DNA from: Cocleimonas sp. | Lineage (GTDB): Bacteria; Pseudomonadota; Gammaproteobacteria; Thiotrichales; Thiotrichaceae | Length of the DNA: 64,000 nucleotides | NCBI GenBank assembly: GCA_021647365.1 | Contig: JAKIUW010000019.1 | Coordinates: 1 to 64,000, forward strand | Reading direction: 5' to 3' | Shown: positions 44,532-53,747 of the stretch, one piece after another | Layout of the letters: every line of letters starts with the position of its first letter | Numbering within the stretch: the first letter of the stretch is position 1 | Made by a program: the position numbers and the translations under genes | The notes under the pieces: generated by a model | What the model was told of the DNA's origin: nothing | Seen by the model: only the letters and a program-made list of their open reading frames with translations | Database searches by the model: none

Positions 44532-47129
44532 ATGTTAGAAACTTATCATCAACATGTTGCAGATAGAGCCGCAGAAGGCATTCCTCCTAAACCTTTAAAT
44601 GCTGAACAAACAGCAAATTTAGTAGAATTTCTTAAAAACCCTGAGGGGGCCGATGAAAGTGAACTGCTTGATTTACTAAGCAATCGTATCCCCGCAGGTG
44701 TTGATGAAGCGGCTTATGTTAAAGCGAGTTTTTTAGCGGCCGTGGCTAACGGCGAGGCTAAGTCTCCTTTAGTTGATGCCGTAAAAGCAGTGGAGTTACT
44801 CGGCACAATGTTGGGCGGCTACAATATTCAACCATTAATTAAAGCACTTAAAGATGATGTGCTTGCACCAACAGCCGTAGTCGCTTTATCAAAAACTTTA
44901 TTAATGTTTGATGCTTTTCATGATGTAAAAGAACTAGCGGACAGTGGCAACGACTACGCCAAACAAGTAGTGCAATCTTGGGCAGATGCCGAATGGTTTA
45001 CATCGCGCCCTGAATTGGCAAAAAAGATTACCGTTACCGTATTTAAAGTCCCTGGTGAGACAAACACAGACGATTTATCACCCGCACCTGATGCGTGGTC
45101 GCGTCCTGATATTCCGCTTCATGCTTTGGAAATGCTGAAAATGCCACGTCCTAACTTTACCGAAAAGCCGCTTGAAACCATTGAAGAGCTAAAACAAAAA
45201 GGTCATCCTATCGCCTATGTGGGTGATGTTGTGGGTACAGGATCTTCACGTAAATCAGCTACAAACTCTGTTTTGTGGACGATGGGTAATGACATTCCTT
45301 ACATTCCTAATAAACGTGACGGTGGTTATTGTTTTGGTAATAAAATAGCGCCTATTTTCTTCAACACCATGGAAGATGCAGGTGCATTACCGATAGAAAT
45401 GGATGTTTCCAAAATGGAAATGGGTGATGTCATTGATGTTTACCCTTTTGAAGGTGTGGCAAAACGAAGTGGAACAGATGATGTAATTGCTACCTTTGAA
45501 TTGAACACGCCTGTATTGGTGGACGAGGTACAGGCAGGCGGGCGTATTCCTTTAATTATTGGACGAGGTTTGACTGAACGTGCGCGTGAATCATTAGGTT
45601 TACCAGCATCTGACTTATTTGCAAAACCTGATGAACCAGAATCATCATGCAAAGGCTACACGCTGGCGCAAAAAATGGTAGGCAAAGCTTGTGGATTGAA
45701 AGGGGTACGCCCAGATCAATATTGCGAACCTAAAATGACGACCGTCGGATCGCAAGATACCACGGGGCCGATGACACGTGATGAATTAAAAGATTTGGCC
45801 TGCTTGGGCTTCTCTGCCGATCTTACGATGCAGTCTTTTTGTCACACGGCAGCATACCCACGACCGATTGACATTGATACACAACACTCGTTACCAGAAT
45901 TTATTATGAATCGCGGCGGCGTATCGCTACGTGCAGGTGATGGCATCATCCACTCATGGTTAAACCGTATGTTATTGCCTGATACTGTTGGTACAGGAGG
46001 TGACTCACATACGCGTTTTCCCATTGGTATTTCTTTTCCAGCAGGTTCGGGTTTAGTCGCATTTGCCGCAGCAACAGGTGTTATGCCACTGGATATGCCT
46101 GAGTCGGTTTTAGTGAGATTTACAGGCACAATGCAAGCTGGAATTACGCTACGTGATTTAGTCAATGCAATACCTTATGCGGCTATTCAAAAAGGCTTAT
46201 TAACCGTTGAAAAGAAAGGAAAAATTAATGTTTATTCTGGACGTATCTTAGAAATTGAAGGGCTGCCAGATTTGAAAATAGAACAGGCTTTCGAACTATC
46301 AGATGCATCAGCTGAGCGTTCTGCAGCAGGTTGTTCCATCAAACTCAATAAAGAACCGATCATGGAATACATCAATTCCAATATTACCATGCTGAAATGG
46401 ATGATTTCAGAAGGTTACGGTGATGAACGCACCATTGCAAGACGCATTAAATCCATGCAAGATTGGTTAGATAATCCTGAGCTTATGGAAGCCGATGCTG
46501 ATGCGGAGTACGCCGAAGTGATTGAAATTAATATGGATGAAATCAAAGAGCCGTTACTTGCTTGTCCGAATGACCCTGATGATGTTAAAACGCTTTCAGA
46601 TGTTGCGGGTACAAAGGTAGATGAAGTCTTTATCGGTTCTTGTATGACTAATATTGGGCACTTTAGAGCGGCAGGTAAATTATTACAAAAGGCAGGGACT
46701 ACCGTTCCAACGCGCTTGTGGATCGTGCCACCCACAAAGATGGATGAGCATCAGCTCATGGAAGAAGGCTATTATAATATATTTGGTGCTGCAGGCGCGC
46801 GAACAGAAATGCCGGGCTGCTCTTTGTGTATGGGAAACCAAGCCAGAGTAGCGGCAGGGTCTACGGTGGTATCAACCTCGACCAGAAACTTCCCTAATCG
46901 TTTAGGTGATGGCGCAGATGTCTATTTAGGCTCAGCAGAACTAGCCGCAGTAGCCGCGCTAATTGGCAAACTTCCAACGACAGAAGAGTATATGGCGTAT
47001 GCCAGCGAGCTAGATACGATGTCAGATGATATCTATCGCTATCTGAATTTCAACGAGATTGAAAGCTACCAAAAATCAGCCGATGATATTGAAGCGCATA
47101 TCAAGGGGATTCCTGTTATTGCGGCGTAG
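44532..47129 (+). CDS. acnB: Aconitate hydratase B
   Basis: Interconverts citrate and isocitrate (TCA cycle), and may act on 2-methylaconitate; [4Fe-4S] enzyme. 865 residues, the usual AcnB length, with the AcnB-specific N-terminal HEAT-like domain (about 1-160), then the swivel domain (TVFKVPGETNTDDLSPAPDA; GDVVGTGSSRKSATNSV), and the cluster domains (GGDSHTRFPIG; VFIGSCMTNIGHFRAAGKLL; MPGCSLCMGNQARV; STSTRNFPNR). ATG 44532 follows AAAGGAC by a few bases. A compact C7 palindrome begins 15 bases after its stop. Confidence 0.98.
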   Translation: MLETYHQHVADRAAEGIPPKPLNAEQTANLVEFLKNPEGADESELLDLLSNRIPAGVDEAAYVKASFLAAVANGEAKSPLVDAVKAVELLGTMLGGYNIQPLIKALKDDVLAPTAVVALSKTLLMFDAFHDVKELADSGNDYAKQVVQSWADAEWFTSRPELAKKITVTVFKVPGETNTDDLSPAPDAWSRPDIPLHALEMLKMPRPNFTEKPLETIEELKQKGHPIAYVGDVVGTGSSRKSATNSVLWTMGNDIPYIPNKRDGGYCFGNKIAPIFFNTMEDAGALPIEMDVSKMEMGDVIDVYPFEGVAKRSGTDDVIATFELNTPVLVDEVQAGGRIPLIIGRGLTERARESLGLPASDLFAKPDEPESSCKGYTLAQKMVGKACGLKGVRPDQYCEPKMTTVGSQDTTGPMTRDELKDLACLGFSADLTMQSFCHTAAYPRPIDIDTQHSLPEFIMNRGGVSLRAGDGIIHSWLNRMLLPDTVGTGGDSHTRFPIGISFPAGSGLVAFAAATGVMPLDMPESVLVRFTGTMQAGITLRDLVNAIPYAAIQKGLLTVEKKGKINVYSGRILEIEGLPDLKIEQAFELSDASAERSAAGCSIKLNKEPIMEYINSNITMLKWMISEGYGDERTIARRIKSMQDWLDNPELMEADADAEYAEVIEINMDEIKEPLLACPNDPDDVKTLSDVAGTKVDEVFIGSCMTNIGHFRAAGKLLQKAGTTVPTRLWIVPPTKMDEHQLMEEGYYNIFGAAGARTEMPGCSLCMGNQARVAAGSTVVSTSTRNFPNRLGDGADVYLGSAELAAVAALIGKLPTTEEYMAYASELDTMSDDIYRYLNFNEIESYQKSADDIEAHIKGIPVIAA

Positions 47130-47144
47130 CTTATTATTAATAAG

Positions 47145-47187
47145 CACACCCCCCCACTTTTACATGATGTAAAAGTGGGGGGGTGTG
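47145..47187. repeat. C7 palindromic element, compact perfect palindrome
   Basis: CACACCCCCCCACTTTTACA plus T, one central G, then ATGTAAAAGTGGGGGGGTGT plus G: 21-bp perfect arms on a single-base centre. It fills the acnB-folP gap, and its G-run lies 5 bases before the folP TTG. Confidence 0.95.
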
Positions 47188-47188
47188 A

Positions 47189-48055
47189 TTGACGGCTTAT
47201 CAAATGATATTATCCAAAAACAATGCGCCCATGCTAATGGGAATTCTCAACGTCACCCCAGACAGCTTCTCCGATGGCGGTCAACACAACCGCCCCAAAC
47301 AAGCCATCGCTCGTGCCATAGAAATGATAAACCAAGGCGCAGACATCATTGATATAGGTGGTGAGTCCACTCGGCCAGGTGCAAAGGAAGTTTCAGCACA
47401 AGAGCAAATTGATCGTGTTATTCCTGTTATTAACGGCATTCGAGATTCACAAGATAACAACGCCAAACATATTATTATCAGCATAGACACCACCGATTAC
47501 CACGTCGCCAAACAAGCATTGGAAGCGGGGGCGAACTGGATTAATGATATTTCAGCAGGTGAAGATTCTGCCGGTAACGCTGAGCAAATGATCAAGCTTG
47601 CCGCAGATAAAAATGCACCCATTATTCTTATGCACCGCCAAGGAAAGTCCGACCGCATGCAAGATAATCCTCGATATGATGATGTGTGTTTAGAGGTGAA
47701 AAACTACCTGCAAGCGCGTGCACAGTTAGCATTGGATGCAGGTGTTGCTAAAGAGAATATCATTCTTGACCCTGGCATTGGCTTTGGCAAATTACTTGGA
47801 CATAATCTTGCGTTATTAGCAGATTTAGAAGCTTTAGTTGCTTTGGGTTATCCTGTTTTACTTGGAACAAGTCGTAAGCGTTTCTTGGGTGATTTGCTAG
47901 CTCAGGATGATCCAAAAGATCGTGTTATTGGAACATGTGCGACAACGGCATTAGGTGTTCAGGCAGGTGTACAAATATTTAGAGTGCATGATGTTATCGA
48001 AAATAAACAAGCGATGGATGTGGCTTGGGCTATAAAAAAGAACAAGTTATGTTGA
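47189..48055 (+). CDS. folP: Dihydropteroate synthase
   Basis: Condenses 6-hydroxymethyl-dihydropterin pyrophosphate with p-aminobenzoate in folate synthesis; target of sulfonamides. 288 residues with both signatures: MGILNVTPDSFSDGG near residue 17 and GADIIDIGGESTRPGA near 50, plus SIDTTDYHVAKQALEAGANW, LDPGIGFGK and GTSRKRF. Start uncertain: TTG 47189, whose only ribosome-site candidate is the G7 run of the palindrome, or ATG 47204 (five residues shorter) with none. The next gene overlaps its last seven bases. In E. coli glmM follows folP; here it does not. Confidence 0.95.
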   Translation: MTAYQMILSKNNAPMLMGILNVTPDSFSDGGQHNRPKQAIARAIEMINQGADIIDIGGESTRPGAKEVSAQEQIDRVIPVINGIRDSQDNNAKHIIISIDTTDYHVAKQALEAGANWINDISAGEDSAGNAEQMIKLAADKNAPIILMHRQGKSDRMQDNPRYDDVCLEVKNYLQARAQLALDAGVAKENIILDPGIGFGKLLGHNLALLADLEALVALGYPVLLGTSRKRFLGDLLAQDDPKDRVIGTCATTALGVQAGVQIFRVHDVIENKQAMDVAWAIKKNKLC

Positions 48056-48603
48056 ATAAAATCACAATAGAACAAGTGCTGAACTTTTGGTTCACAAAGC
48101 CCATCAGCGATCATTGGTTTAGTTCAACTCCAGCGATTGACCAGCTCATTACAGATGGCTATGAATCAATCTGGGAGCAAGCCAAAGCAGGTGAGTTGAA
48201 TACATGGAAAGAAAGCCCTGATGGATGCCTTGCGCTTTGTATTATTTTAGATCAAATGCCTCTGAATATGTTTCGCGGTACGGCAAAGAGCTTTAGTACG
48301 GAACAACAAGCCGTAGAAATTACAAAACACGCCATTAAAGAAGGTTTTGATACAGAGGTTCCTAATGATAATGTTTCTTTTTTGTATATGCCGCTTATGC
48401 ATAGCGAGAATCTGGATAATCAAAAATTAGCAGTGCAGTGCTTTGAAAAAGCAAAGCTAGAAGGGAATGTGAAATTTGCAAAACATCACCGTGGAATAAT
48501 TGAAAAATATGGGCGTTTTCCACATCGAAATGAAGCATTGGGTCGAGTGAGTTCTCAGGTTGAAATGGATTACTTAAACTCAGATAAAGCCTTTATGGGA
48601 TAA
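48049..48603 (+). CDS. DUF924 family protein
   Basis: 184 residues from ATG 48049, which overlaps the folP end. The family pattern is clear: IEQVLNFWF at the N-terminus, CLALCIILDQMPLNMFRGTA, then LPLMHSENL-like YMPLMHSENL and KHHRGIIEKYGRFPHRNEAL. DUF924 proteins are all-helical, TPR-like and of unknown function; they are widespread in proteobacteria. A longer frame starts at 48025 but lies inside folP. Confidence 0.9.
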   Translation: MLNKITIEQVLNFWFTKPISDHWFSSTPAIDQLITDGYESIWEQAKAGELNTWKESPDGCLALCIILDQMPLNMFRGTAKSFSTEQQAVEITKHAIKEGFDTEVPNDNVSFLYMPLMHSENLDNQKLAVQCFEKAKLEGNVKFAKHHRGIIEKYGRFPHRNEALGRVSSQVEMDYLNSDKAFMG

Positions 48604-48692
48604 ACGATAAAAAACTCAATACTTTCAAAGCATTCTGAAGAATCTTGTCTATACTTAAGTAATATTTCCAACATATTTATTCAGGTGCATTA

Positions 48693-49205
48693 TTGACTAC
48701 AACAGCTACTCAACAACCTAACAACACCGCACCCGAACAGCGGTTAATAAAAATGTGGAACCGTTACGGCGGAAGTGCCTTGGGTCGAAAGATATTTAGC
48801 TATGTGTTGGGGCGTACTGCACCTTACTCTGGCAGCATAAAAGCAGAAGTACTTAGCCTTGAACCTGGTTCTGTGCAAGTTGCTTTAAAAGACCGTCGCT
48901 CGATAAGAAACCACTTAAATTCTGTTCATGCCATTGCCTTGGCGAATTTAGGTGAATTAGCCAGTGGTTTAGCGATGATTTCTGCTGTGCCACCTAATAC
49001 GCGCGCCATCGTGGTTAACCTTGAAATTGAATACCTTAAAAAAGCACGAGGACGTTTGATTGCGAAGGGCTCAGCGACACCGCCTGACAGTATCACTGAA
49101 TCAATTAATAGCCTTGCATTGGCTGAGATTAGAGATGCAGAAGGTGATTTGGTTTCACAAGTTAAAGTCCATTGGCGACTTTCACCCAAAGAGGATAAAA
49201 CTTAA
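48693..49205 (+). CDS. Hotdog-fold protein, DUF4442-like thioesterase
   Basis: 170 residues with a hotdog-fold pattern: SVQVALKDRRSIRNHLNSVHAIALANLGELASGLAM, where NHLNSVHAIA.ANLGE matches the DUF4442/PaaI-type active-site helix (quoted in pieces: NHLNSVHAIALANLGE). It probably hydrolyses an acyl-CoA thioester; the substrate is unknown. TTG 48693 follows CAGGTG. The stop is immediately followed by the nitronate monooxygenase gene, so the two are likely co-transcribed. Confidence 0.75.
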   Translation: MTTTATQQPNNTAPEQRLIKMWNRYGGSALGRKIFSYVLGRTAPYSGSIKAEVLSLEPGSVQVALKDRRSIRNHLNSVHAIALANLGELASGLAMISAVPPNTRAIVVNLEIEYLKKARGRLIAKGSATPPDSITESINSLALAEIRDAEGDLVSQVKVHWRLSPKEDKT

Positions 49206-50207
49206 ATGGCATCAGCAAAACGCGCCTCATTAGAAACCCCTTTTACGCAACACACCAAGGTTGAGATACCGTTGATTTGTGGGCCGATGTATCCTTGTTC
49301 CAATCTAGAACTGGTTGCCGCTGTTTCAAAAGCAGGCGGGGTAGGTATCGTGCAACCTGTATCCATAACTTTTGTTCATAAACAAGACTTTAGACAATCA
49401 CTACGTGATATAAAAGCAATTACCGATAACCCTATTGGTATGAATGCCTTAATTGAAAAATCATCAAAACGCTATCACGAAAAAATGGTTGCATGGGTGG
49501 ATATTGCGCTAGAAGAAGGTGTCAGATTTTTTATTACCTCTTTAGGAAATCCAAAATGGGTGGTGGATGCGGTAACGCCACACGGCGGGATTGTTTATCA
49601 CGATGTAACCGAAGCTAAATGGGCGCAAAAAGGTATTGACGGTGGCGCACAGGGTTTGATTGCTGTTAATGGCAATGCAGGCGGTCATGCTGGCGCTAAG
49701 ACCAAAGAGCAATTGTTTGATGAATTGAAAGGTTTTGATGTGCCGTTGGTATGTGCAGGCGGGATTGGCGATGAAACACAATATGTCGAGGCGATGAATC
49801 TCGGTTACGATGCTTGCCAATTAGGCACGCGTTTTATTGCAACCAATGAGTGTACAAGCAGCTTAGTGTATAAAGAGGCGATTGTAAAAGCCGATGCGGA
49901 TGATATTGTCTTAAGTGAAAAAATCACGGGTATCCCTGTATCTATTATCAACACAGGCTATATCAAAGAGCAGGGTACAAAACCTGGCGCAATAGCATCA
50001 TGGTTATTAAAACACCCAAAAGGAAAACATTGGATGCGGATGTTTTACACTGTGCGCGCTGCTTTTCAACTTCGAAAATCATCCTACGATGAAGATGCAA
50101 AAAAAGAATTTTGGCAAGCAGGTAAAAGCGTTGCAGGCGTACATAAAATTGAATCAGCGGGTGATATTGTTGCTCGCTTTAAGAATGCATTATTAACAGG
50201 TAAGTAG
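49206..50207 (+). CDS. Nitronate monooxygenase family flavoprotein
   Basis: 333 residues of the FMN-dependent 2-nitropropane dioxygenase / nitronate monooxygenase fold. Family segments: ICGPMYPCSNLELVAAVSKA, GGVGIVQP, a TIM-barrel middle (ITSLGNPKWVVDAV), the FMN-phosphate loops QGLIAVNGNAGGHAG and VPLVCAGGIGDE, and QLGTRFIATNEC. It oxidises alkyl nitronates in some members, but many relatives have other roles (for example enoyl-reductase-like). Starts one base after the hotdog gene stop. A C7 arm with 13 G follows. Confidence 0.85.
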   Translation: MASAKRASLETPFTQHTKVEIPLICGPMYPCSNLELVAAVSKAGGVGIVQPVSITFVHKQDFRQSLRDIKAITDNPIGMNALIEKSSKRYHEKMVAWVDIALEEGVRFFITSLGNPKWVVDAVTPHGGIVYHDVTEAKWAQKGIDGGAQGLIAVNGNAGGHAGAKTKEQLFDELKGFDVPLVCAGGIGDETQYVEAMNLGYDACQLGTRFIATNECTSSLVYKEAIVKADADDIVLSEKITGIPVSIINTGYIKEQGTKPGAIASWLLKHPKGKHWMRMFYTVRAAFQLRKSSYDEDAKKEFWQAGKSVAGVHKIESAGDIVARFKNALLTGK

Positions 50208-50285
50208 AAGTTACACACCATGTGCGTCGCCAGACAACGGTGACATAATTGAGTTGTCCGTTTCAGATAACGAAACGGAAAGCTC

Positions 50286-50311
50286 ACTAAAAAGTGGGGG
50301 GGGGGGGGTGT
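50286..50311 (-). repeat. C7 palindromic element, G-rich arm expanded to G13
   Basis: ACTAAAAAGT is followed by thirteen G and TGTTTCG, then ATAAGCTCAGCAGAACTGCT. This is the longest homopolymer among the copies and suggests replication slippage in the tract. It is in the gap before fadD. Confidence 0.85.
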
Positions 50312-50389
50312 TTCGATAAGCTCAGCAGAACTGCTTTAAGAAACATCAAATAAGATTAAAATAATAAACTAATCACTAAGGAGAATAAC

Positions 50390-52072
50390 GTGAAAGAAGC
50401 TGTAGATAAAATTTGGCTAAAAAGCTATGCGCCGGGCGTTCCTGAAACCATAGACCCAAATGATTATAAATCTTTGGGTAGTCTGTTTAGCCAAAGTGCT
50501 GAGACGTACCGAGATCGGCCAGCCTACGAAAACCTTGGCATGATATTAACATTTGATGATGTTGACAAAATGACACGTAATTTTGCGGCTTACCTGCTTG
50601 ACTCAGGCTTAAAAAAAGGTGATCGCATAGCGATTATGATGCCCAACTTGCTGCAATATCCTATCGCTCTTTTTGCTGCACTACGTGCAGGTTTGGTTGT
50701 TGTAAACACCAATCCACTATACACAGCACGAGAGCTTGAGCATCAGCTTAATGATTCAGGCGCAGTGGCAATTGTTATCCTAGAGAACTTTGCTAGCACC
50801 TTAGCAGAAGTATTGGATAAGACGTCCATCAAAACCATTATTACCACTCAAATTGGTGACTTGGCTGGCTTCCCAAAATCAATGATTGTAAATTTTGTGG
50901 TAAAGCATATTAAAAAGATGGTGCCCGCATATTCCTTGCCGTCACACGCTGTAAAATTTAATGATGTATTGAAGGCAGGAAAAGACAAACCCTTCACAGA
51001 TGCTGATATAGGTCACGATGATATTGCTTTTTTACAATACACAGGGGGCACAACAGGCGTTGCCAAAGGTGCTGCGCTGTCACATAAAAATATGGTTGCA
51101 AATTTGCTCCAACTTGAAGCGTGGGTTTCTAACGAGCTGCGTTACGAAGCGAGTGAAATATTTATTACGGCGCTTCCGCTTTATCACATCTTCTCATTAA
51201 CGGCGAATGCCTTTGCCTTAAAAATTGGAGCAAAGAGTGTTTTAGTTACCAATCCGAGAGATATGCTTGGTTTTGTAAAAACACTGGCAAATTCAAATTT
51301 CACCTTTATGCCAGGTGTAAATACCTTGTTTAATGGTTTACTGAATACCCCCGGTTTTTCAGATATAGATTTTTCTCAGTTAAAGCTGGTTCTGGGTGGC
51401 GGCATGGCAGTGCAAGAATCTGTAGCCAAGGAATGGAAAGAAGTAACCGGCTTGCCTTTGGTAGAGGCTTATGGATTGACTGAAACCTCTCCTGCGGCGA
51501 CGATTAATCCTACGGATAGTACAGAATTTTCAGGGAATATCGGTTTGCCCATTTCGTCAACAGAAGCCTGTGTAAAAGATGATAAGGGCAATAAACAGGT
51601 ATTTGATGAGCCTGGTGAATTGTGTATTCGTGGGCCACAGGTGATGCAAGGTTACTGGAATCGCCCAGAAGATACTGCTGAAGTAATGGATGATGAAGGT
51701 TGGCTACATACGGGTGATATTGCGATTATCAATAAAGACGGTTTTATAAAGCTGGTTGATCGTCTTAAAGACATGATTATAGTCTCTGGATTTAATGTGT
51801 ACCCGAACGAAATTGAAAATGTGGTGGCAGCGCATCCTAAAGTATTAGAACTAGGTGCGATTGGTGTACCTCACGAAAAATCAGGAGAAGCAGTTAAAAT
51901 ATTTGTGGTCAAGAAAGATAAAAGCCTAACCGAAGAAGAACTAATGGAATATTGCTACAAAGAAATGACACGCTATAAATGTCCTAAATATGTTCAATTT
52001 GTAGATGACTTACCAAAAAGCAATGTGGGCAAGGTATTACGTAAAGATTTACGTAAGCTGGAAACAGGTTGA
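50390..52072 (+). CDS. fadD: Long-chain fatty-acid-CoA ligase
   Basis: Activates free fatty acids with ATP and CoA. 560 residues with FadD-type N-terminus (KIWLKSYAPGVPETIDP), AMP-binding motif YTGGTTGVAKGAALSH, VEAYGLTETSPAATIN, GWLHTGDIAIINKDGF, DRLKDMIIVSGFNVYPNEIE and the C-terminal catalytic lysine in PKSNVGKVLRKDL. GTG start with AAGGAGAATAAC before it. It is a monocistronic gene by spacing. Confidence 0.95.
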   Translation: MKEAVDKIWLKSYAPGVPETIDPNDYKSLGSLFSQSAETYRDRPAYENLGMILTFDDVDKMTRNFAAYLLDSGLKKGDRIAIMMPNLLQYPIALFAALRAGLVVVNTNPLYTARELEHQLNDSGAVAIVILENFASTLAEVLDKTSIKTIITTQIGDLAGFPKSMIVNFVVKHIKKMVPAYSLPSHAVKFNDVLKAGKDKPFTDADIGHDDIAFLQYTGGTTGVAKGAALSHKNMVANLLQLEAWVSNELRYEASEIFITALPLYHIFSLTANAFALKIGAKSVLVTNPRDMLGFVKTLANSNFTFMPGVNTLFNGLLNTPGFSDIDFSQLKLVLGGGMAVQESVAKEWKEVTGLPLVEAYGLTETSPAATINPTDSTEFSGNIGLPISSTEACVKDDKGNKQVFDEPGELCIRGPQVMQGYWNRPEDTAEVMDDEGWLHTGDIAIINKDGFIKLVDRLKDMIIVSGFNVYPNEIENVVAAHPKVLELGAIGVPHEKSGEAVKIFVVKKDKSLTEEELMEYCYKEMTRYKCPKYVQFVDDLPKSNVGKVLRKDLRKLETG

Positions 52073-52156
52073 TTTTATTTGATCTAAGTTGAACTTTGTA
52101 TCGTATCTTCTTTCTATAACTTACCACTTTGGTATAACTATCTATGGAGATTAAAA

Positions 52157-52606
52157 ATGAAAAAACATATCACAAAAGGACTACTAATTTTAAGCCTTTC
52201 AGTTTCAGGTTTAGCATCAGCAGATATCATTAAAAAAACTAGTGCACACAGCGTAAAAGAAACCATGGACAAGTTTGAAACATTAATCAAATCAAAAGGA
52301 ATGACAGTCTTTGCACGTGTTGATCATACAAAAAATGCGTCAGGCATTGATATGAAAATGAACGAGGCCGAAGTTTTGATTTTTGGCAATCCAAAAGGCG
52401 GCACCGTTTTAATGAAACAAGATATCGCAGTCTCGCTTGATTTACCTTTACGTGTAGCTGTTTATAAAGATAATGATGGCAAAGTTTGGTTAAGCTATCA
52501 CAATCCACAAGATTTAAAAAATAGCTACAAGGTAGAAGCAGCAGCAAAGGTTATGACAAAAGTTGAAGGTGCTTTGGATATGTTATCTAGTGCAGTAACA
52601 AAGTAG
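52157..52606 (+). CDS. DUF302 domain exported protein
   Basis: 149 residues with a signal peptide (about 1-22, SVSGLASA) and the DUF302 pattern: SVKETMDKFETLIKSKGMTV, FARVDHTKNASGI, FGNPKGGTVLMKQD, LPLRVAVYKDNDGKVWLSY, and a final helical part. DUF302 proteins are small periplasmic or membrane proteins of unknown function, frequent in sulfur bacteria. TATGGAG stands before ATG 52157. It may be followed by galU on its own promoter. Confidence 0.92.
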   Translation: MKKHITKGLLILSLSVSGLASADIIKKTSAHSVKETMDKFETLIKSKGMTVFARVDHTKNASGIDMKMNEAEVLIFGNPKGGTVLMKQDIAVSLDLPLRVAVYKDNDGKVWLSYHNPQDLKNSYKVEAAAKVMTKVEGALDMLSSAVTK

Positions 52607-52655
52607 CCATGTAGCTCTGCATAAATTCTATTGGTCGTTAAAAAATCTAACGAGC

Positions 52656-52687
52656 TATCATTCAAAACTAGGGGGGTGTGCTTTTTA
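52656..52687 (-). repeat. C7 palindromic element, degenerate G-rich arm
   Basis: ATCATTCAAAACTAGGGGGG followed by TGTGCTTTTTA. It belongs to the CTAGGGGGG variant. GTTAAAAA before it (52637) and TTTTTAAC after it could pair, giving a hairpin that may end the DUF302 transcript. Confidence 0.75.
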
Positions 52688-52759
52688 ACGGTGACTGGCA
52701 ATTAAGCTGGTTACTGGTTTTTATTTAAAGATAAAGTGTAATGACGTACTCCACTTTCT

Positions 52760-52801
52760 ATGAGAAACTTTGCTGATTATTTAATCAGTAGAGTTTCTCA
52801 T
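52760..52801. promoter_or_regulatory. Hairpin directly before the galU start codon
   Basis: ATGAGAAACT and AGTTTCTCAT (perfect 10 bp) enclose a second stem, CTGATTA and TAATCAG. It ends 2 bases before the galU ATG. There is no T-run, so it is not a plain terminator. If in the transcript, it would cover the ribosome-binding region, so a translational control function or an operator is possible. Confidence 0.6.
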
Positions 52802-52803
52802 CT

Positions 52804-53700
52804 ATGAAAGTTTCGCACAAAGTTTGTAAAGCAGTTATCCCCGTTGCGGGTCTGGGCACGCGTATGTTGCCAGCAACAAAAGCTATTCCCAAAGAAATGC
52901 TTCCCATTGTTGATAAACCAATGATTCAATACATCGTCAATGAATGTATTGCTGCGGGCATTACTGAAATAGTGTTGGTAACACACTCCAGTAAGAATGC
53001 AATCGAAAATCATTTTGACACCAGCTACGAATTGGAATCAACGCTTGAGAAACGTGTAAAACGCTCGTTACTTGATGAAGTGCGTTCAATCTGTCCAAGC
53101 CATGTAACCATTATGCACGTACGCCAAGGCGTTGCTAAAGGTCTAGGTCATGCTGTTTTATGTGCAAAGCCGCTGGTGGGTGATGAGCCTTTTGCAGTGG
53201 TATTACCTGATGTTTTAATTGATGAAGTCAGTTGTGATCTTACAAAAGAAAACATGGCAGAAATGCTAAGCATGTTCGATAAAAATGGTGAAAGCCAAAT
53301 TATGGTTGAGCCTGTCCCGATGGAGCAGGTGAGCAACTACGGTGTTGCAGATGTTAATGGGCATAAACTAGCAGCGGGTACGTCAGCAAAAATGACACAA
53401 GTTGTAGAGAAACCACCTATTGATGAAGCACCTTCAAATCTAGCCGTTGTAGGGCGTTATGTTTTATCCTCTGCCATTTGGGAATTATTAGAGCACACAC
53501 CACAAGGCGCGGGAGATGAGATTCAACTTACCGATGCGATTGCTATGTTAATGAACCAAGAAACCGTCAATGCCTTTCATATGACAGGAAAAAGCCATGA
53601 TTGTGGTTCGAAGCTGGGTTATATGATTGCAAATGTTGAATATGCAAAACGCCATCCTGAGTTGGGTGAAGCGTTTACTGAGTATTTAAAAAATAATTGA
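52804..53700 (+). CDS. galU: UTP-glucose-1-phosphate uridylyltransferase
   Basis: Makes UDP-glucose for cell-surface polysaccharides and glycolipids. 298 residues with VCKAVIPVAGLGTRMLPATK at the start (nucleotide-binding loop), KEMLPIVDKPMIQYIVNEC, VRQGVAKGLGHAVLCAKPLV, VVLPDVLID and VVEKPPIDEAPSNLAVVGRYV (in parts). The ATG lies 2 bases after a stable hairpin, with no clear ribosome site of the usual kind. Confidence 0.97.
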   Translation: MKVSHKVCKAVIPVAGLGTRMLPATKAIPKEMLPIVDKPMIQYIVNECIAAGITEIVLVTHSSKNAIENHFDTSYELESTLEKRVKRSLLDEVRSICPSHVTIMHVRQGVAKGLGHAVLCAKPLVGDEPFAVVLPDVLIDEVSCDLTKENMAEMLSMFDKNGESQIMVEPVPMEQVSNYGVADVNGHKLAAGTSAKMTQVVEKPPIDEAPSNLAVVGRYVLSSAIWELLEHTPQGAGDEIQLTDAIAMLMNQETVNAFHMTGKSHDCGSKLGYMIANVEYAKRHPELGEAFTEYLKNN

Positions 53701-53719
53701 GTCGTAGACCTTTGCACGC

Positions 53720-53747
53720 GTTATGTAAAACAGAGGGGGTGTGCTTC
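53720..53747 (-). repeat. C7 palindromic element, degenerate G-rich arm
   Basis: GTTATGTAAAACAGAGGGGG followed by TGTGCTTCG, then GTCATACTCAACAGAACTG, a relic of the repeat seen after the 50286 copy. Lies between the convergent ends of galU and proS. Confidence 0.75.
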
